A stretch of 64,000 bases of DNA, from positions 1-64,000 of the forward strand of contig NZ_JACHYE010000011.1 in assembly GCF_014192645.1 (NCBI RefSeq). The letters are read 5' to 3'. Below the pieces are notes generated by a model. It saw only the letters and a list, made by a program, of their open reading frames with translations. It did no database searches and was not told the DNA's origin. This document shows, piece after piece, positions 1 through 9,274 of the stretch. Each line of letters begins with the position of its first letter. Within the stretch, counting starts at the first letter, position 1. Made by a program: the position numbers and the translations under genes. The stretch comes from Herbaspirillum sp. Sphag64 (lineage in GTDB: Bacteria; Pseudomonadota; Gammaproteobacteria; Burkholderiales; Burkholderiaceae_D).

Positions 1-36
1 GCTGCAACCAGTGTGAAAGTAGGTCATCGTCAGGCT
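1..36 (+). rRNA. rrf: 5S ribosomal RNA, 3' end only
   Basis: The first ~36 bases match the conserved 3' end of proteobacterial 5S rRNA: GTGTGAAAGTAGGTCATCG followed by TCAGGC, which would pair with the GCCTGA-type 5' end of the molecule outside the window. A strong terminator lies 9 bases downstream, as expected at the end of an rrn operon. Only the tail is present, so the exact 3' end (about 36) is an estimate. Confidence 0.8.
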
Positions 37-44
37 AGTTATTG

Positions 45-78
45 AAAAAGCCCTTAACCTTCAGGTTAAGGGCTTTTT
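45..78. terminator. Intrinsic terminator of the rRNA operon, probably bidirectional
   Basis: A perfect 16-bp inverted repeat (45-60 with 63-78; arm AAAAAGCCCTTAACCT) encloses a 2-base apex. The A-run on the left arm and T-run on the right arm give a U-tract in both directions. It directly follows the 5S rRNA end and could also stop transcription of the minus-strand upp unit. Confidence 0.88.
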
Positions 79-267
79 GCTTTGCACTTTCCATTACCAA
101 TTCGCGCTCCGACAGCATGATTCTGACCTTCCCACGTAAAAGTATCCCCATTTAAAGTTAGTGACTGTGCCGGGGAGGGGCAGTAAGAAGCCAGAGAACA
201 TATGTAAATGGCGAACCGATTAACAAGTCGATTCGCATACATAGAGCGCTTTGTGATTGGTGAATCT
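79..267. other. Gene-free spacer with a possible decayed coding fragment
   Basis: This spacer separates the rRNA terminator from the end of upp. No convincing gene is present. A minus-strand open frame continues from inside upp to base 66. Its last ~40 residues (SYCPSPAQSLTLNGDTFTW and following) resemble the Cys-Pro-Ser start and Trp-containing core of small secreted DUF3757-type proteins. It has no start of its own, so at most it is a remnant. Confidence 0.25.
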
Positions 268-915
268 TTATTTGGTACCAAAAATACGATCACCCGCATC
301 GCCCAGGCCGGGCACGATATACGCCTGCTCATTCAGGTGTGAGTCGAGTGAAGCAACGTAGAGTTTGACGTCAGGATGGGCATCCTGGAATACCTGTACC
401 CCTTCCGGCGCTGCTACCAATGCGACAAAGATGATGTTCTCAGCAACTACGCCACGTTTTTTTAGTGCATCTACTGCATGTACTGCCGAGTTGCCAGTGG
501 CGACCATTGGGTCACACAGAATCATGGTGCGATCTTGCAAGTCCGGTAAACGTACAAGATATTCCACCGGTTGATGCTGGTCGTTGCGATAGACGCCGAT
601 ATGCCCAACCCGCGCAGACGGGATCAGCTCAAGTAATCCATCACTCATGCCCACACCGGCACGCAATACAGGCACTACGGCTAGTTTCTTGCCCGCGATT
701 ACCGGGGCAGCATAGGTTACTAAAGGTGTTTCGATCGACTCGGTCGTTAGCGGTAGATCTCGAGTGATCTCATATCCCATTAGCAAGGTGATTTCACGCA
801 ACAAGTCACGGAATGTGCGTGTTGAGGTGCGCTTATCGCGCATGTGCGAAAGCTTGTGCTGGATCAGTGGGTGGTCAAGGATAAACAGCTTGGGAAATCG
901 CGGATCTTGTTTCAT
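268..915 (-). CDS. upp: Uracil phosphoribosyltransferase
   Basis: Upp makes UMP from uracil and PRPP in the cytosol, the main uracil salvage step. The 215-residue protein has the family's usual length. The PRPP-binding loop [10 protein letters not shown] is at residues 135-144. The uracil-binding C-terminal segment [16 protein letters not shown] is at 199-214. The N-terminal [17 protein letters not shown] region is typical. The gene is alone on the minus strand, about 105 bp downstream of ubiH. No uraA permease gene is adjacent. Identification is secure. Confidence 0.97.
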   Translation of the reverse strand: MKQDPRFPKLFILDHPLIQHKLSHMRDKRTSTRTFRDLLREITLLMGYEITRDLPLTTESIETPLVTYAAPVIAGKKLAVVPVLRAGVGMSDGLLELIPSARVGHIGVYRNDQHQPVEYLVRLPDLQDRTMILCDPMVATGNSAVHAVDALKKRGVVAENIIFVALVAAPEGVQVFQDAHPDVKLYVASLDSHLNEQAYIVPGLGDAGDRIFGTK

Positions 916-1020
916 GGTGGATGTTCTACAGAAAAAGGGCGGTCAATGCACGCACTTGCCGGCGGCAACATCCTATTGTCTCATGCCACTAGCCGGCTGC
1001 AAGGGGCAAGATCGATTCCC

Positions 1021-2223
1021 TTAACGCCATCCGAACATCATTTGCTCTGCCAGCAAGCGCTTTGCCGGAGCTACGATATCAATCAGGCCTAAGCTCAGTC
1101 CAAGCAGAGCTTGCGGTAACGAGCCATCAGGTGCACTGGCGAAGACTCGCGCCATGAGATCAGTCAGTCGGATCGTGGCTTGACGATCACCTTGGCGTTG
1201 TTCTTCAAAAAGCTTCAGCGCTGCACTGTCAAATCCTTGCTGCAATAGCGCACGTGCGAGGACAGTGGCGTCTCGAAGACCAAGATTCAATCCCTGACCG
1301 GCCACCGGGTGGAGCGTTTGTGCAGCATTGCCTATCGCAACCGTGTGCGGCGAGACTGCAGCTTGTGCATTCAGGCCCAATGGGTAACCAATGCGTGAGC
1401 TGCAATGTGTAAAACGTCCCATTCGGCCACCAAACATCTCGCCAAGCGCCGAAAGGAATGCATGCTCATCCATTCCCAAGAGACGTTCTGCCGTTGCTGG
1501 TCTGACACACCAGACTAAAGCATAACCATCTTCTTGAGGTAGCAGTGCCAGCGGTCCTTCGGCGGTAAAGCGCTCGAAAGCGCGATGGGCGCTCGGGGCC
1601 GAGACATGCACATGCGCGATGATGGCAATCTGCTCGTAGTCTCGTTGCTGTTTCCTTGCTGTCTGTTCAGCGAAGACGCCACCCTCAGCCTGGATTACTA
1701 CTGCTGCAGTGATGCTGCGTTCATCTTCTAGCTGGACGATGGCATGTTCTGGCTGTTCGCTGATACCAACCACTTTCATCGGCTGCAGTATTGTTGCTCT
1801 CGTGCGCGTCAGCGTCGCCGACAATGCGCTAACCAGAGGGCCGTAACGCACGACATGACCTAAGGCAGGTAGATGATAGTCTTCACGCCGAATCAGGGTG
1901 CGTCCGAAGTGGCCGCGCCGTGATACGTGAATATGATGGATCGGGCTAGCCGCTTGTGCCAGCGTGCTCCAGACGCCAATATTGTCCAGAATTTGCTGGC
2001 TACCCTGCGATAGGGCAATAGTGCGTGGATCCTGATGAGCGGCAGCGGCAGTCTTGGCATCAATCAGTGCGATCCGGGGAGTGGATGCCCTCGACTTGCT
2101 ATGTTGATATAGCAGCGCGGCGACAGTCATCCCGACCGGCCCGGCACCACAGATAATCACATCGTAATCAAGCTTGGCAGGCAGGACAGCCGGGTGAGCG
2201 GAATCAGTCATTTCATCGACCAT
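1021..2223 (-). CDS. ubiH: FAD-dependent ubiquinone-biosynthesis hydroxylase, UbiH type
   Basis: This flavoprotein monooxygenase hydroxylates the ring of a ubiquinone precursor. The Rossmann FAD motif GAGPVGMTVAALL lies near residues 26-38. The second FAD/ribityl motif GNAAQTLHPVAGQGLNLGLRD lies near 290-310; its GNAAQTLHP form is characteristic of UbiH rather than UbiF or UbiI. At 400 residues it has the normal length. It sits 21 bp downstream of pepP, the classic pepP-ubiH pair, so co-transcription is likely. The ATG at 2223 is used; a second ATG at 2211 is possible. Which ring carbon is modified cannot be settled from sequence, because Ubi hydroxylases differ in regioselectivity between lineages. 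Confidence 0.88.
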   Translation of the reverse strand: MVDEMTDSAHPAVLPAKLDYDVIICGAGPVGMTVAALLYQHSKSRASTPRIALIDAKTAAAAHQDPRTIALSQGSQQILDNIGVWSTLAQAASPIHHIHVSRRGHFGRTLIRREDYHLPALGHVVRYGPLVSALSATLTRTRATILQPMKVVGISEQPEHAIVQLEDERSITAAVVIQAEGGVFAEQTARKQQRDYEQIAIIAHVHVSAPSAHRAFERFTAEGPLALLPQEDGYALVWCVRPATAERLLGMDEHAFLSALGEMFGGRMGRFTHCSSRIGYPLGLNAQAAVSPHTVAIGNAAQTLHPVAGQGLNLGLRDATVLARALLQQGFDSAALKLFEEQRQGDRQATIRLTDLMARVFASAPDGSLPQALLGLSLGLIDIVAPAKRLLAEQMMFGWR

Positions 2224-2244
2224 AAAGTGCAGGAAAAATCAGAG

Positions 2245-3585
2245 TCAGGCCTGTCGCATCAAGGCTTCGATGTCTGCCACGGAGCGTGGGACCGCAGTCG
2301 TCAAAATCTCGCAACCACTCGCAGTGACATGGGCGTCATCTTCGATGCGGATGCCGATATTCCAATATTTTTCAGGTACTCCGGCGGCTGGCCTGACATA
2401 TATACCTGGCTCGACCGTCAACACCATACCCGGCTGCAGAGTACGCCAAGGCTTGCTGCCATCTGCTTCAGGGGCATCTCGATACTCACCGACATCATGC
2501 ACATCCATGCCTAACCAATGGCCGGTACGGTGCATGTAGAACTGACGATAGTCACCATTTCGAATGACGTCCTCCAGGCCCCCGACCTTATTTTTGTCGA
2601 GCAGCCCAGTATCAAGCATCCCTTGTGCGAGAACGCTCACGGCGGCATCGTGCCCATCCATGAAGCGTTTCCCCGGTGCGGTGACAGCGATCGCAGCGTC
2701 TTGTGCCGCCAGGACGATCTCGTAGAGCTCCTTTTGCGCAGGGGAGAAAACGCCATTGGCAGGGAAGGTCCGGGTGATATCCGAGGCATAACTGTCCAGC
2801 TCGCAGCCGGCGTCGATCAGCACCAGATCACCGTCCTTGAGTTCAGCATCACTGGCACGATAGTGCAAGACGCAGGCATTGGCGCCTGTGGCGACGATTG
2901 ATCCGTACGCAGGGAATTGCGAACCACTGCGACGGAATTCATGCAGTAATTCTGCTTCCAGGTGATATTCACGCAGTCCAGGACGAGAGATTTGCATGGC
3001 GCGGCAATGAGCGGCTGCAGAAATGATGCCGGCACGTTTCATCACCGCAATTTCACTTGCATCCTTGAACAGACGCATTTCATCAAGTAGCAGTCGTACA
3101 TCAACCACGGCACCAGGCGCAGTGACGCCGCTACGGCCTAGAGCACGCACGCCTTGGATCCATTGCTGCAATTGCCCGTCGCGCTTGACATCATGTCCCA
3201 GCGCATAAAAGACACTGGGTGCATCGGACAGCAGCTTCGGCATCTCTTCATCGAGTTCGTCAATGGCGAAAGCGGCATCAAATCCAAATTGTTCACAGGC
3301 TGCTTGCGGCCCAAAGCGATAGCCGTCCCATATTTCCCGTTCGAGATTCTTGTCGCGACAGAACAGAATGCTGCGGCTTTCCTTACCCGCGATGAGCACA
3401 ATGACTGCGTCCGGCTCGGTAAAGCCGGACAGATAATAAAAATAGCTATCATGCCGGTACGGATAATCCGCATCGCGATTACGCATGACTTCAGGTGCTG
3501 TTGGAATAATGGCAACACCGCCACCACGGGATTGCATCTGTTGCAGCAATGCAGTGCGACGTGCGCTGAAGGAGGTGATAGGCAT
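2245..3585 (-). CDS. pepP: Xaa-Pro aminopeptidase (M24B)
   Basis: This cytosolic dimanganese aminopeptidase removes N-terminal residues that precede proline. The N-terminal AMP_N domain covers about residues 1-140 and the pita-bread catalytic domain about 170-440. Visible metal ligands are the two Asp of DAGCELDSYASDITRTF, the His of HRTGHWLGMDVHDVG, and the Glu of VEPGIYV and GIRIEDD. At 446 residues it matches E. coli PepP. A GGAAGAGAG Shine-Dalgarno precedes the start. murU lies 18 bp upstream and ubiH 21 bp downstream, suggesting one transcript amgK-murU-pepP-ubiH. Confidence 0.95.
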   Translation of the reverse strand: MPITSFSARRTALLQQMQSRGGGVAIIPTAPEVMRNRDADYPYRHDSYFYYLSGFTEPDAVIVLIAGKESRSILFCRDKNLEREIWDGYRFGPQAACEQFGFDAAFAIDELDEEMPKLLSDAPSVFYALGHDVKRDGQLQQWIQGVRALGRSGVTAPGAVVDVRLLLDEMRLFKDASEIAVMKRAGIISAAAHCRAMQISRPGLREYHLEAELLHEFRRSGSQFPAYGSIVATGANACVLHYRASDAELKDGDLVLIDAGCELDSYASDITRTFPANGVFSPAQKELYEIVLAAQDAAIAVTAPGKRFMDGHDAAVSVLAQGMLDTGLLDKNKVGGLEDVIRNGDYRQFYMHRTGHWLGMDVHDVGEYRDAPEADGSKPWRTLQPGMVLTVEPGIYVRPAAGVPEKYWNIGIRIEDDAHVTASGCEILTTAVPRSVADIEALMRQA

Positions 3586-3603
3586 GCGTTACTCTCTTCC
3601 TGA

Positions 3604-4314
3604 TCAGGCTCCGTGGAGAGGAGCATTTAATTCTTCCAGTTGTTCGGTAGTGCCGACATTGACCCACAGGCCACGGTATAACTCACCACCGACCTGGCCG
3701 CGTGCAATGTATTCACGCAGAAGCGGACCAAGCTTGACACGCTGTCCCGGAGTGATTGCATCAAACATCTGTGGCCGGTAGACACCAATATTGCCAAAAG
3801 TGTAGGTCGGCGTACCTTCGTTGGCGATGGTGAAGCCGTTCAAGGCAAAATCTCCATCCGGGTGATGCGTTGGATTTTTGACAAGATACAGCCAGGCGAC
3901 ATCGCGCTGATCCAATGGTAACGGATTCCCCCAAACGTCGTTGTCCTCCAGAACACCTTTGACCTGCTCGAAGTCAAAATGAGGCATATAGATGTCGCCC
4001 GATATCGCAAGAAATGGATCTTCGCCCAGTAAATGACGCGCGTGTGCAATACCACCTGCGGTTTCCAGCGCACTTGCCTCAGGCGAATAAACGATTTGCG
4101 CACCAAGTTGACTGCCGTCGCCCAGCGCCTCCGGAAGCATATGACCAAGATGGGCGTGATTGATCACGATCTCGGTGATGCCGGCGCGGACCAACCCGAG
4201 AATCTGCCAGACGATCAGAGGGCGGCCGCGGACCTTCAGTAGTGGCTTGGGACAGGTGTCGGTCAGCGGACGCATGCGTTCCCCGCGGCCGGCTGCAAAG
4301 ATCATGGCTTTCAT
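3604..4314 (-). CDS. murU: N-acetylmuramate-1-phosphate uridylyltransferase
   Basis: MurU transfers UMP to N-acetylmuramate 1-phosphate, giving UDP-MurNAc in the peptidoglycan recycling route that bypasses de novo synthesis and fosfomycin inhibition. The nucleotidyltransferase signature GRGERMRPLTDTCPKPLL is at residues 8-25 of the chosen start, and the ISGDIYMP metal-binding segment follows later. I chose the ATG at 4314 (MKAMIFAAG) because this places the fold's first beta strand at the N-terminus. An upstream ATG at 4353 would add 13 residues and overlap amgK. Adjacency to AmgK supports MurU over a general sugar nucleotidyltransferase. Confidence 0.9.
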   Translation of the reverse strand: MKAMIFAAGRGERMRPLTDTCPKPLLKVRGRPLIVWQILGLVRAGITEIVINHAHLGHMLPEALGDGSQLGAQIVYSPEASALETAGGIAHARHLLGEDPFLAISGDIYMPHFDFEQVKGVLEDNDVWGNPLPLDQRDVAWLYLVKNPTHHPDGDFALNGFTIANEGTPTYTFGNIGVYRPQMFDAITPGQRVKLGPLLREYIARGQVGGELYRGLWVNVGTTEQLEELNAPLHGA

Positions 4315-4336
4315 GGAAATCGTAGATGCAGTTGGG

Positions 4337-5377
4337 TCAGAAGGTGTAGCCAACCTGTGGCGCTTTGTCTTCGAGTTTTTCGATTAGCCTCACCAGTGGC
4401 GCCAGAGCGGTATAGCGTCGCGCAGCTTTCAGCGTGTATTCCATCACGAGCGGAATGTCCTTGAGATAGGCATCTTTGCCATCGCGGTGGTACAAGCGGG
4501 CAAAAATACCTAGAATTTTCAAGTGCCGTTGTAAGCCCATGAATTCGAAGTCACGGTAAAACGTGTCGATATCTGGTGCCACTGGAAGACCAGCGCGCTT
4601 GGCGCGTTCCCAATATCGGATGACCCAATCCAGCACCATTTCTTCATCCCATTGAATGTAGGCATCACGCAGTAACGACACCAGATCATAAGTAATCGGA
4701 CCATAAAGGGCATCCTGAAAGTCGATAATGCCAGGATTGCCATTAGGTAATACCATTAAATTGCGTGAATGGTAGTCCCGATGTACGTAGACCTGTGTTT
4801 GTGCCAGATTATTGGCCAGCAAAGTATCGAACACTTTATTCAATGTCTTGTTCTGCTCTTCGCTCAACACGATGTTGAGATGCTTTCCGATATACCACTC
4901 AGGGAATAGTTGTAGTTCCCGCAGCAGGGTAGCGCGGTCATATTCGGGAAGCACATCGGGCTTGCTCTGCGTTTGCAGCAAGATCAGTGCGTCAATGGCA
5001 TCGATATAGAGCTTGTGGGCGGTATCGTGATTGAGCTGGTTCAGATAAGTGCTTGAGCCCAGATCGGACAGTAATAGAAAGCCGCGCTCAACATCTTGCG
5101 CGAGGATGGCAGGAACTGAGACCCCTGTTTTGCCAAAAATTTCAGCGACATGGATGAAAGGCCGGGTATCTTCCTGTGGCGGTGGTGCATCCATGACGAT
5201 CAGGCTGCCCTGGTCAGGCGTATCCACCCGGAAATAACGGCGAAAACTCGCATCAGCAGAGGCTGGGCGCAACGTTTCTGGCAGGGTCGGTGTCGCGATA
5301 AGCGTAGAGAGCCATTCCTTGACCAGTGACAGGCGGGTATCGGAAGAAAAATCGGCAGAGGAATGAATTAAAGACAT
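4337..5377 (-). CDS. amgK: N-acetylmuramate/N-acetylglucosamine anomeric kinase
   Basis: AmgK phosphorylates the anomeric carbon of MurNAc (or GlcNAc), feeding MurU in cell-wall recycling. It belongs to the aminoglycoside phosphotransferase-like kinase fold. The catalytic loop YVHRDYHSRNLMV is present, followed by the metal-binding IIDFQDALYGP. At about 346 residues it is normal for the family. The ATG at 5377 (MSLIHSS) is preferred over a TTG two codons upstream. murU follows after a 22-bp gap, and lptD is divergent on the other side. The same order is known around lptD in Pseudomonas. Confidence 0.9.
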   Translation of the reverse strand: MSLIHSSADFSSDTRLSLVKEWLSTLIATPTLPETLRPASADASFRRYFRVDTPDQGSLIVMDAPPPQEDTRPFIHVAEIFGKTGVSVPAILAQDVERGFLLLSDLGSSTYLNQLNHDTAHKLYIDAIDALILLQTQSKPDVLPEYDRATLLRELQLFPEWYIGKHLNIVLSEEQNKTLNKVFDTLLANNLAQTQVYVHRDYHSRNLMVLPNGNPGIIDFQDALYGPITYDLVSLLRDAYIQWDEEMVLDWVIRYWERAKRAGLPVAPDIDTFYRDFEFMGLQRHLKILGIFARLYHRDGKDAYLKDIPLVMEYTLKAARRYTALAPLVRLIEKLEDKAPQVGYTF

Positions 5378-5383
5378 GAACAA

Positions 5384-5475
5384 TCAGAGGAATTCGTGTG
5401 ATGGTGTTGAGTTCCCATATAATAAGGGATTAAATCCAAAAAATCGCCTGCCACGGTGTTTGAACGACTCCCTAC
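5384..5475. promoter_or_regulatory. Divergent promoter region between amgK and lptD
   Basis: This 92-bp region between divergently transcribed genes must hold promoters for both. A perfect -10 hexamer TATAAT lies at 5418-5423 on the plus strand, about 53 bp before the lptD start. No good -35 is visible at the right distance, so the assignment is tentative. The minus strand has AT-rich -10-like sequences in the same place. Confidence 0.4.
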
Positions 5476-7800
5476 ATGATTCGATTTTTCAAGTTTCCAT
5501 TTAGCCGTGTCGCTGACTTGCGCATGTCGCGATTGTTCACCTCACTGGTGGTTGCGGCGTCTGCGACGTCCGTTCTGCCGCTCGCGGCCCACGCACAGGT
5601 CAGCCCCGACACGCAAGGCAAGACCAAATCCGCCGACGACAAGGATGGCCCGATCAATGTCAGTGCAGAGCAAATGACTGGGCGTCCTGATCGGAAAATC
5701 AATCTCGATCGTGACGTTGAGGTTGTCCGCGGTGCCACGACCATCCGAGCTGACCGCGCCGAATACCGCATCATCCAGGACGAAGTGGAGGCCACAGGAC
5801 ACGTGTGGATGAAACGTCTTCAGGATAGTTATACCGGTGACCAGGCACTGATGAATATGGAAACCGGCAAGGGTTATGTCGAAAGTCCGACTTACTTGTT
5901 TGGTAGCATTGGTGGTCGAGGTAAAGCGGATCGGATCGAATTTCTCTCCGATGATCAGGCGCGGGTGACTGATGGCACCTACAGTACCTGTGAAGCACAG
6001 GACCCTGACTGGTATGTGAAGGCTTCCACGCTGGATCTGGACAGTGGACGTGACGTTGGCACCGTGCATGATGGCTTGGTCTATTTCAAAGGCGTACCGA
6101 TTCTGGCAACTCCGTGGATGTCTTTCCCCTTGTCGGGAGAGCGTACATCAGGTGTGTTGCCGCCAACCTTTGGCTTTACCAGTACCGGTGGTGCCGAGCT
6201 GACGGTGCCTTATTACTTCAATATTGCGCCGAATCGTGACTTGACTGTCTACCCACGCTACATTGCCCGCCGTGGCTTGCAACTCGGGCTCGACGGCCGC
6301 TATATGGGGGACGATTACACCGGCGAAACCAAGATTGAAGGGATTCAGGATCAACTGACTGGCACCGGTCGCTATTCGCTAAGTTCGGTTTTCTCCAAAA
6401 CACTGGCGCCGGGCCTCGTGTTTGCCTGGAATGTCAGCAAGGTATCGGATAATAATTACCCTAGTGACTTCTCCAATCTGGTCAACGTAGCGACTAATCG
6501 CATTCTTACCCGTGATGTCAGCCTGAGTTACTCGGGCGCCTATGATAATTACTATTGGTCTACGACCGTCCGAGCCATCAAGTATCAATTGTTGCAGGAC
6601 GTCAATAGTCCCATTCAGAAGCCGTATGACCGGGTTCCTCAGCTGGATCTGAACGCGGCCCGTTATGACGTCGGCGGCTTCGATCTGAAGTTGAATGCGC
6701 AATATGCCAGCTTCTCGAATGCCTTCACTGGAACCTCGGCTTACACCGGTGCCATGGTTGGTGGGGAGCGTGCCTATGCGACACCGTCGATTTCCTATCC
6801 TATCCTTGGTGCCGGGTACTACATTACGCCCAAGGCACAGCTGGATGGCACAAGTTACCATCTGAATAATGTTGCCCCTGGCGCAGCGACAGAACTCAAT
6901 CGTGTGGTCCCGACCTATTCGTTGGATGCTGGGCTGACATTTGAGCGCGAGACCAGTATCTTCGGCCGCGACATGACACAAACACTTGAACCGCGCCTAT
7001 TGTATGTACGCACGCCCTATCGTGATCAAAGCCAGTATCCAATCTTTGACAGCGGTGTGGCAGATTTCAACTTTGCACAGATTTTTAGTGAAAATCGGTT
7101 CACCGGGCATGACCGTATCAGCGACGCCAACCAGATCACTGGTGGTGTCATCTCGCGTCTGATCGAAGAGAATGGTCTGGAGCGACTGCGTCTTGGTGTT
7201 GCCCAGCGCTTCTATCTCTCGGACCCTCAGGTCACACTCGACAGCGCCTACGCACAGTACAACGCCTTTAACACAGATGGTACGCTCGACACCATCACTG
7301 GCAGCAAATCAGACTTGCTGCTGTCCGCAGGCGGTCAGGTGACCAGTACTATTTCGCTCGACAATACCTTGCAATACAGTGAAACGTATGGTCAGATGGT
7401 GCGCGCTAATTTTGGCGCATCGTGGCAGCCGGCACCCAAGAAGGTCTTGAATCTGACTTACCGCCTTGATCGTACCGACGGCGTACTGAAACAGATTGAT
7501 GTCTCTGGTCAGTGGCCCGTTACCGGACGCTGGTACGCGGTAAGCCGTATCAACTATTCAATCCCGGATCGGACCGTCGCCGAGGGCTTGTTGGGGATGG
7601 AATACAAGGCCGATTGCTGGGTTCTGCGTCTGGTCGCGCAACGTATTCCAACCGCCTCGACACAGGCGTCGACTTCTTTCTTTGTTCAGCTTGAGCTCAA
7701 TGGCCTCTCCAGAATCGGCTCCAACCCGCTGGATGCGCTGAGCAACAGTATCCCTGGCTATCAGAACATCAACAAGTCAGATGACACCACACGTTATTGA
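5476..7800 (+). CDS. lptD: LPS-assembly outer-membrane protein LptD
   Basis: LptD is the outer-membrane barrel that, with lipoprotein LptE, inserts lipopolysaccharide into the outer leaflet. A signal peptide ends near AAHA-Q at residue 40. A periplasmic OstA/LptA-like domain covers about residues 60-180 and the large beta-barrel follows to the C-terminus. Length is 774 residues, typical for the family. Only two cysteines remain in the mature part, C172 (STCEAQ) and C714 (KADCW), against four in E. coli, implying one inter-domain disulfide. It is followed directly by surA, a chaperone for LptD folding. The start could also be the Met at residue 17. Confidence 0.96.
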   Translation: MIRFFKFPFSRVADLRMSRLFTSLVVAASATSVLPLAAHAQVSPDTQGKTKSADDKDGPINVSAEQMTGRPDRKINLDRDVEVVRGATTIRADRAEYRIIQDEVEATGHVWMKRLQDSYTGDQALMNMETGKGYVESPTYLFGSIGGRGKADRIEFLSDDQARVTDGTYSTCEAQDPDWYVKASTLDLDSGRDVGTVHDGLVYFKGVPILATPWMSFPLSGERTSGVLPPTFGFTSTGGAELTVPYYFNIAPNRDLTVYPRYIARRGLQLGLDGRYMGDDYTGETKIEGIQDQLTGTGRYSLSSVFSKTLAPGLVFAWNVSKVSDNNYPSDFSNLVNVATNRILTRDVSLSYSGAYDNYYWSTTVRAIKYQLLQDVNSPIQKPYDRVPQLDLNAARYDVGGFDLKLNAQYASFSNAFTGTSAYTGAMVGGERAYATPSISYPILGAGYYITPKAQLDGTSYHLNNVAPGAATELNRVVPTYSLDAGLTFERETSIFGRDMTQTLEPRLLYVRTPYRDQSQYPIFDSGVADFNFAQIFSENRFTGHDRISDANQITGGVISRLIEENGLERLRLGVAQRFYLSDPQVTLDSAYAQYNAFNTDGTLDTITGSKSDLLLSAGGQVTSTISLDNTLQYSETYGQMVRANFGASWQPAPKKVLNLTYRLDRTDGVLKQIDVSGQWPVTGRWYAVSRINYSIPDRTVAEGLLGMEYKADCWVLRLVAQRIPTASTQASTSFFVQLELNGLSRIGSNPLDALSNSIPGYQNINKSDDTTRY

Positions 7801-7811
7801 TTGCTAATTTT

Positions 7812-9266
7812 ATGAACGTTCCTTTTTCCATGCGCAATTACTCTTCTGTACGTATCACGTCGGGCATCGTTTTGTTGTGCGTGTCCTGCAGTCTGGCCAA
7901 TCACGCTCAGGCACAGTCACCACTGTCAATGCCTCCTGTGGTCGCACCACCCGTCAATGTCGGTCCGGCATTGACTGTTCCTGCCGCACCCAGTAAGACG
8001 TCCACTGCAACAACCAGGCCAGTTCAGCCACGGCCGGTCGATGCTATTCTCGCGGTAGTCAACGATGACGTGATCACGCGTCAGGAACTGATTGAGCGTC
8101 TGGCATCGGTCGAAAAGCGACTGACTACGCAAGGCGTGCAGTTGCCTCCGCGCGCAACCTTGCAGCGTCAGTTGCTCGAGCGCTTGATTCTTGAGCGTGC
8201 GCAGACTCAGATGGCCAAGGAAGAAGGGATCATCGTCGACGACACCATGCTTGATCGCGCCGTCTCCCGGATTGCCGACCAGAATAAAATGTCGATGGCG
8301 CAGTTCCGTATCCAGTTGCAGCGTGAGGGTATTGCTTACCCGGCGTTCCGCGAAGAAATTCGCCGCGAAATTCTGATGCAGCGCCTGCGTGAGCGGGAAG
8401 TTGACAACAAGGTCCTGGTCACCGAGTCGGAAGTTGACAACTATCTTGCGGCAGATGCCAATGGCACGATCAAGCGCGATGAACTGGACTTGGCGCAAAT
8501 TCTGATTCGTGTACCTGAAAATCCAACAAAAGAGCAACTTGCTGACCGCCGTCAGCGTGCCGAGGATGTTCTCAACCAGCTCAAGAATGGCGCTGATTTT
8601 GCCAAGCTGGCAGCAACTTACTCCGACAGTAATGATGCCCTCAGTGGCGGTGATCTCGGCTGGCGTACGCAGGACCGGTTGCCACAACTGTTTCTGGATG
8701 CTGCTGCCGGACTGGCACCGGGTGATGTATCAGGCATTCTCAAGAGCGGAAATGGCTTTCATATCATCAAGCTGGTCGGCCGTCGCAATGCTGGCGACAG
8801 CAACCCTGCTGCCGCTGCGACACAACAGACACACGCCCGACATATCCTGATCAAGGTCAATCAAGTGGTGTCGGCTGCCGAGGCACGTCGCAAGTTGCTG
8901 GAGCTTAAGGAACGTCTGGATAATCATGCAGCGACGTTTGAAGAATTGGCCAAGCTGTATTCCAACGATCTGTCGGCCTCCAAGGGCGGTGATCTGGGAT
9001 GGCTGTATCCGGGTGACACTGTACCGGAATTCGAGCATGCGATGAATGAACTCAAGGTTGGCGAAATCAGCCAGCCAATCGAATCGCCTTTTGGCTATCA
9101 CCTGATCCAGGTTCTGGAACGCAAGACCGACGAAGGTTCGGCTGAACGTGCGCGTCAGGCTGCACGTCAGGCAATCCGTCAACGCAAGATCGAGGAAGCC
9201 ACAGAAGACTGGCTGCGTCAGTTGCGTGATCGCACCTACGTTGAATACCGTTCTGACGACAATTGA
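7812..9266 (+). CDS. surA: Periplasmic chaperone and peptidyl-prolyl isomerase SurA
   Basis: SurA escorts unfolded outer-membrane proteins, LptD among them, through the periplasm. A signal peptide is cleaved after the hydrophobic stretch ending NHAQA-Q. It is followed by a low-complexity Pro/Thr linker, the SurA N-terminal chaperone domain (about residues 75-190) and two parvulin domains (about 224-320 and 340-435), each with the conserved GGDLGW motif. The open frame extends up to a TTG overlapping lptD. The ATG at 7812 is preferred, and an ATG at 7830 (MRNYSS) would give an even tidier signal peptide. The gene lies in the lptD-surA-pdxA-rsmA run with short spacers. Confidence 0.95.
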   Translation: MNVPFSMRNYSSVRITSGIVLLCVSCSLANHAQAQSPLSMPPVVAPPVNVGPALTVPAAPSKTSTATTRPVQPRPVDAILAVVNDDVITRQELIERLASVEKRLTTQGVQLPPRATLQRQLLERLILERAQTQMAKEEGIIVDDTMLDRAVSRIADQNKMSMAQFRIQLQREGIAYPAFREEIRREILMQRLREREVDNKVLVTESEVDNYLAADANGTIKRDELDLAQILIRVPENPTKEQLADRRQRAEDVLNQLKNGADFAKLAATYSDSNDALSGGDLGWRTQDRLPQLFLDAAAGLAPGDVSGILKSGNGFHIIKLVGRRNAGDSNPAAAATQQTHARHILIKVNQVVSAAEARRKLLELKERLDNHAATFEELAKLYSNDLSASKGGDLGWLYPGDTVPEFEHAMNELKVGEISQPIESPFGYHLIQVLERKTDEGSAERARQAARQAIRQRKIEEATEDWLRQLRDRTYVEYRSDDN

Positions 9267-9274
9267 TTCCGATC

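Noticed and set aside
5542-6069. 175-residue minus-strand frame inside lptD
   Set aside because: It lies wholly antisense to a well-supported essential gene, resembles no family and has no ribosome site.
6379-6981. 200-residue minus-strand frame inside lptD
   Set aside because: Antisense shadow of the beta-barrel coding sequence; composition (Ile/Arg/Gly-rich) reflects the opposite strand's codon bias.
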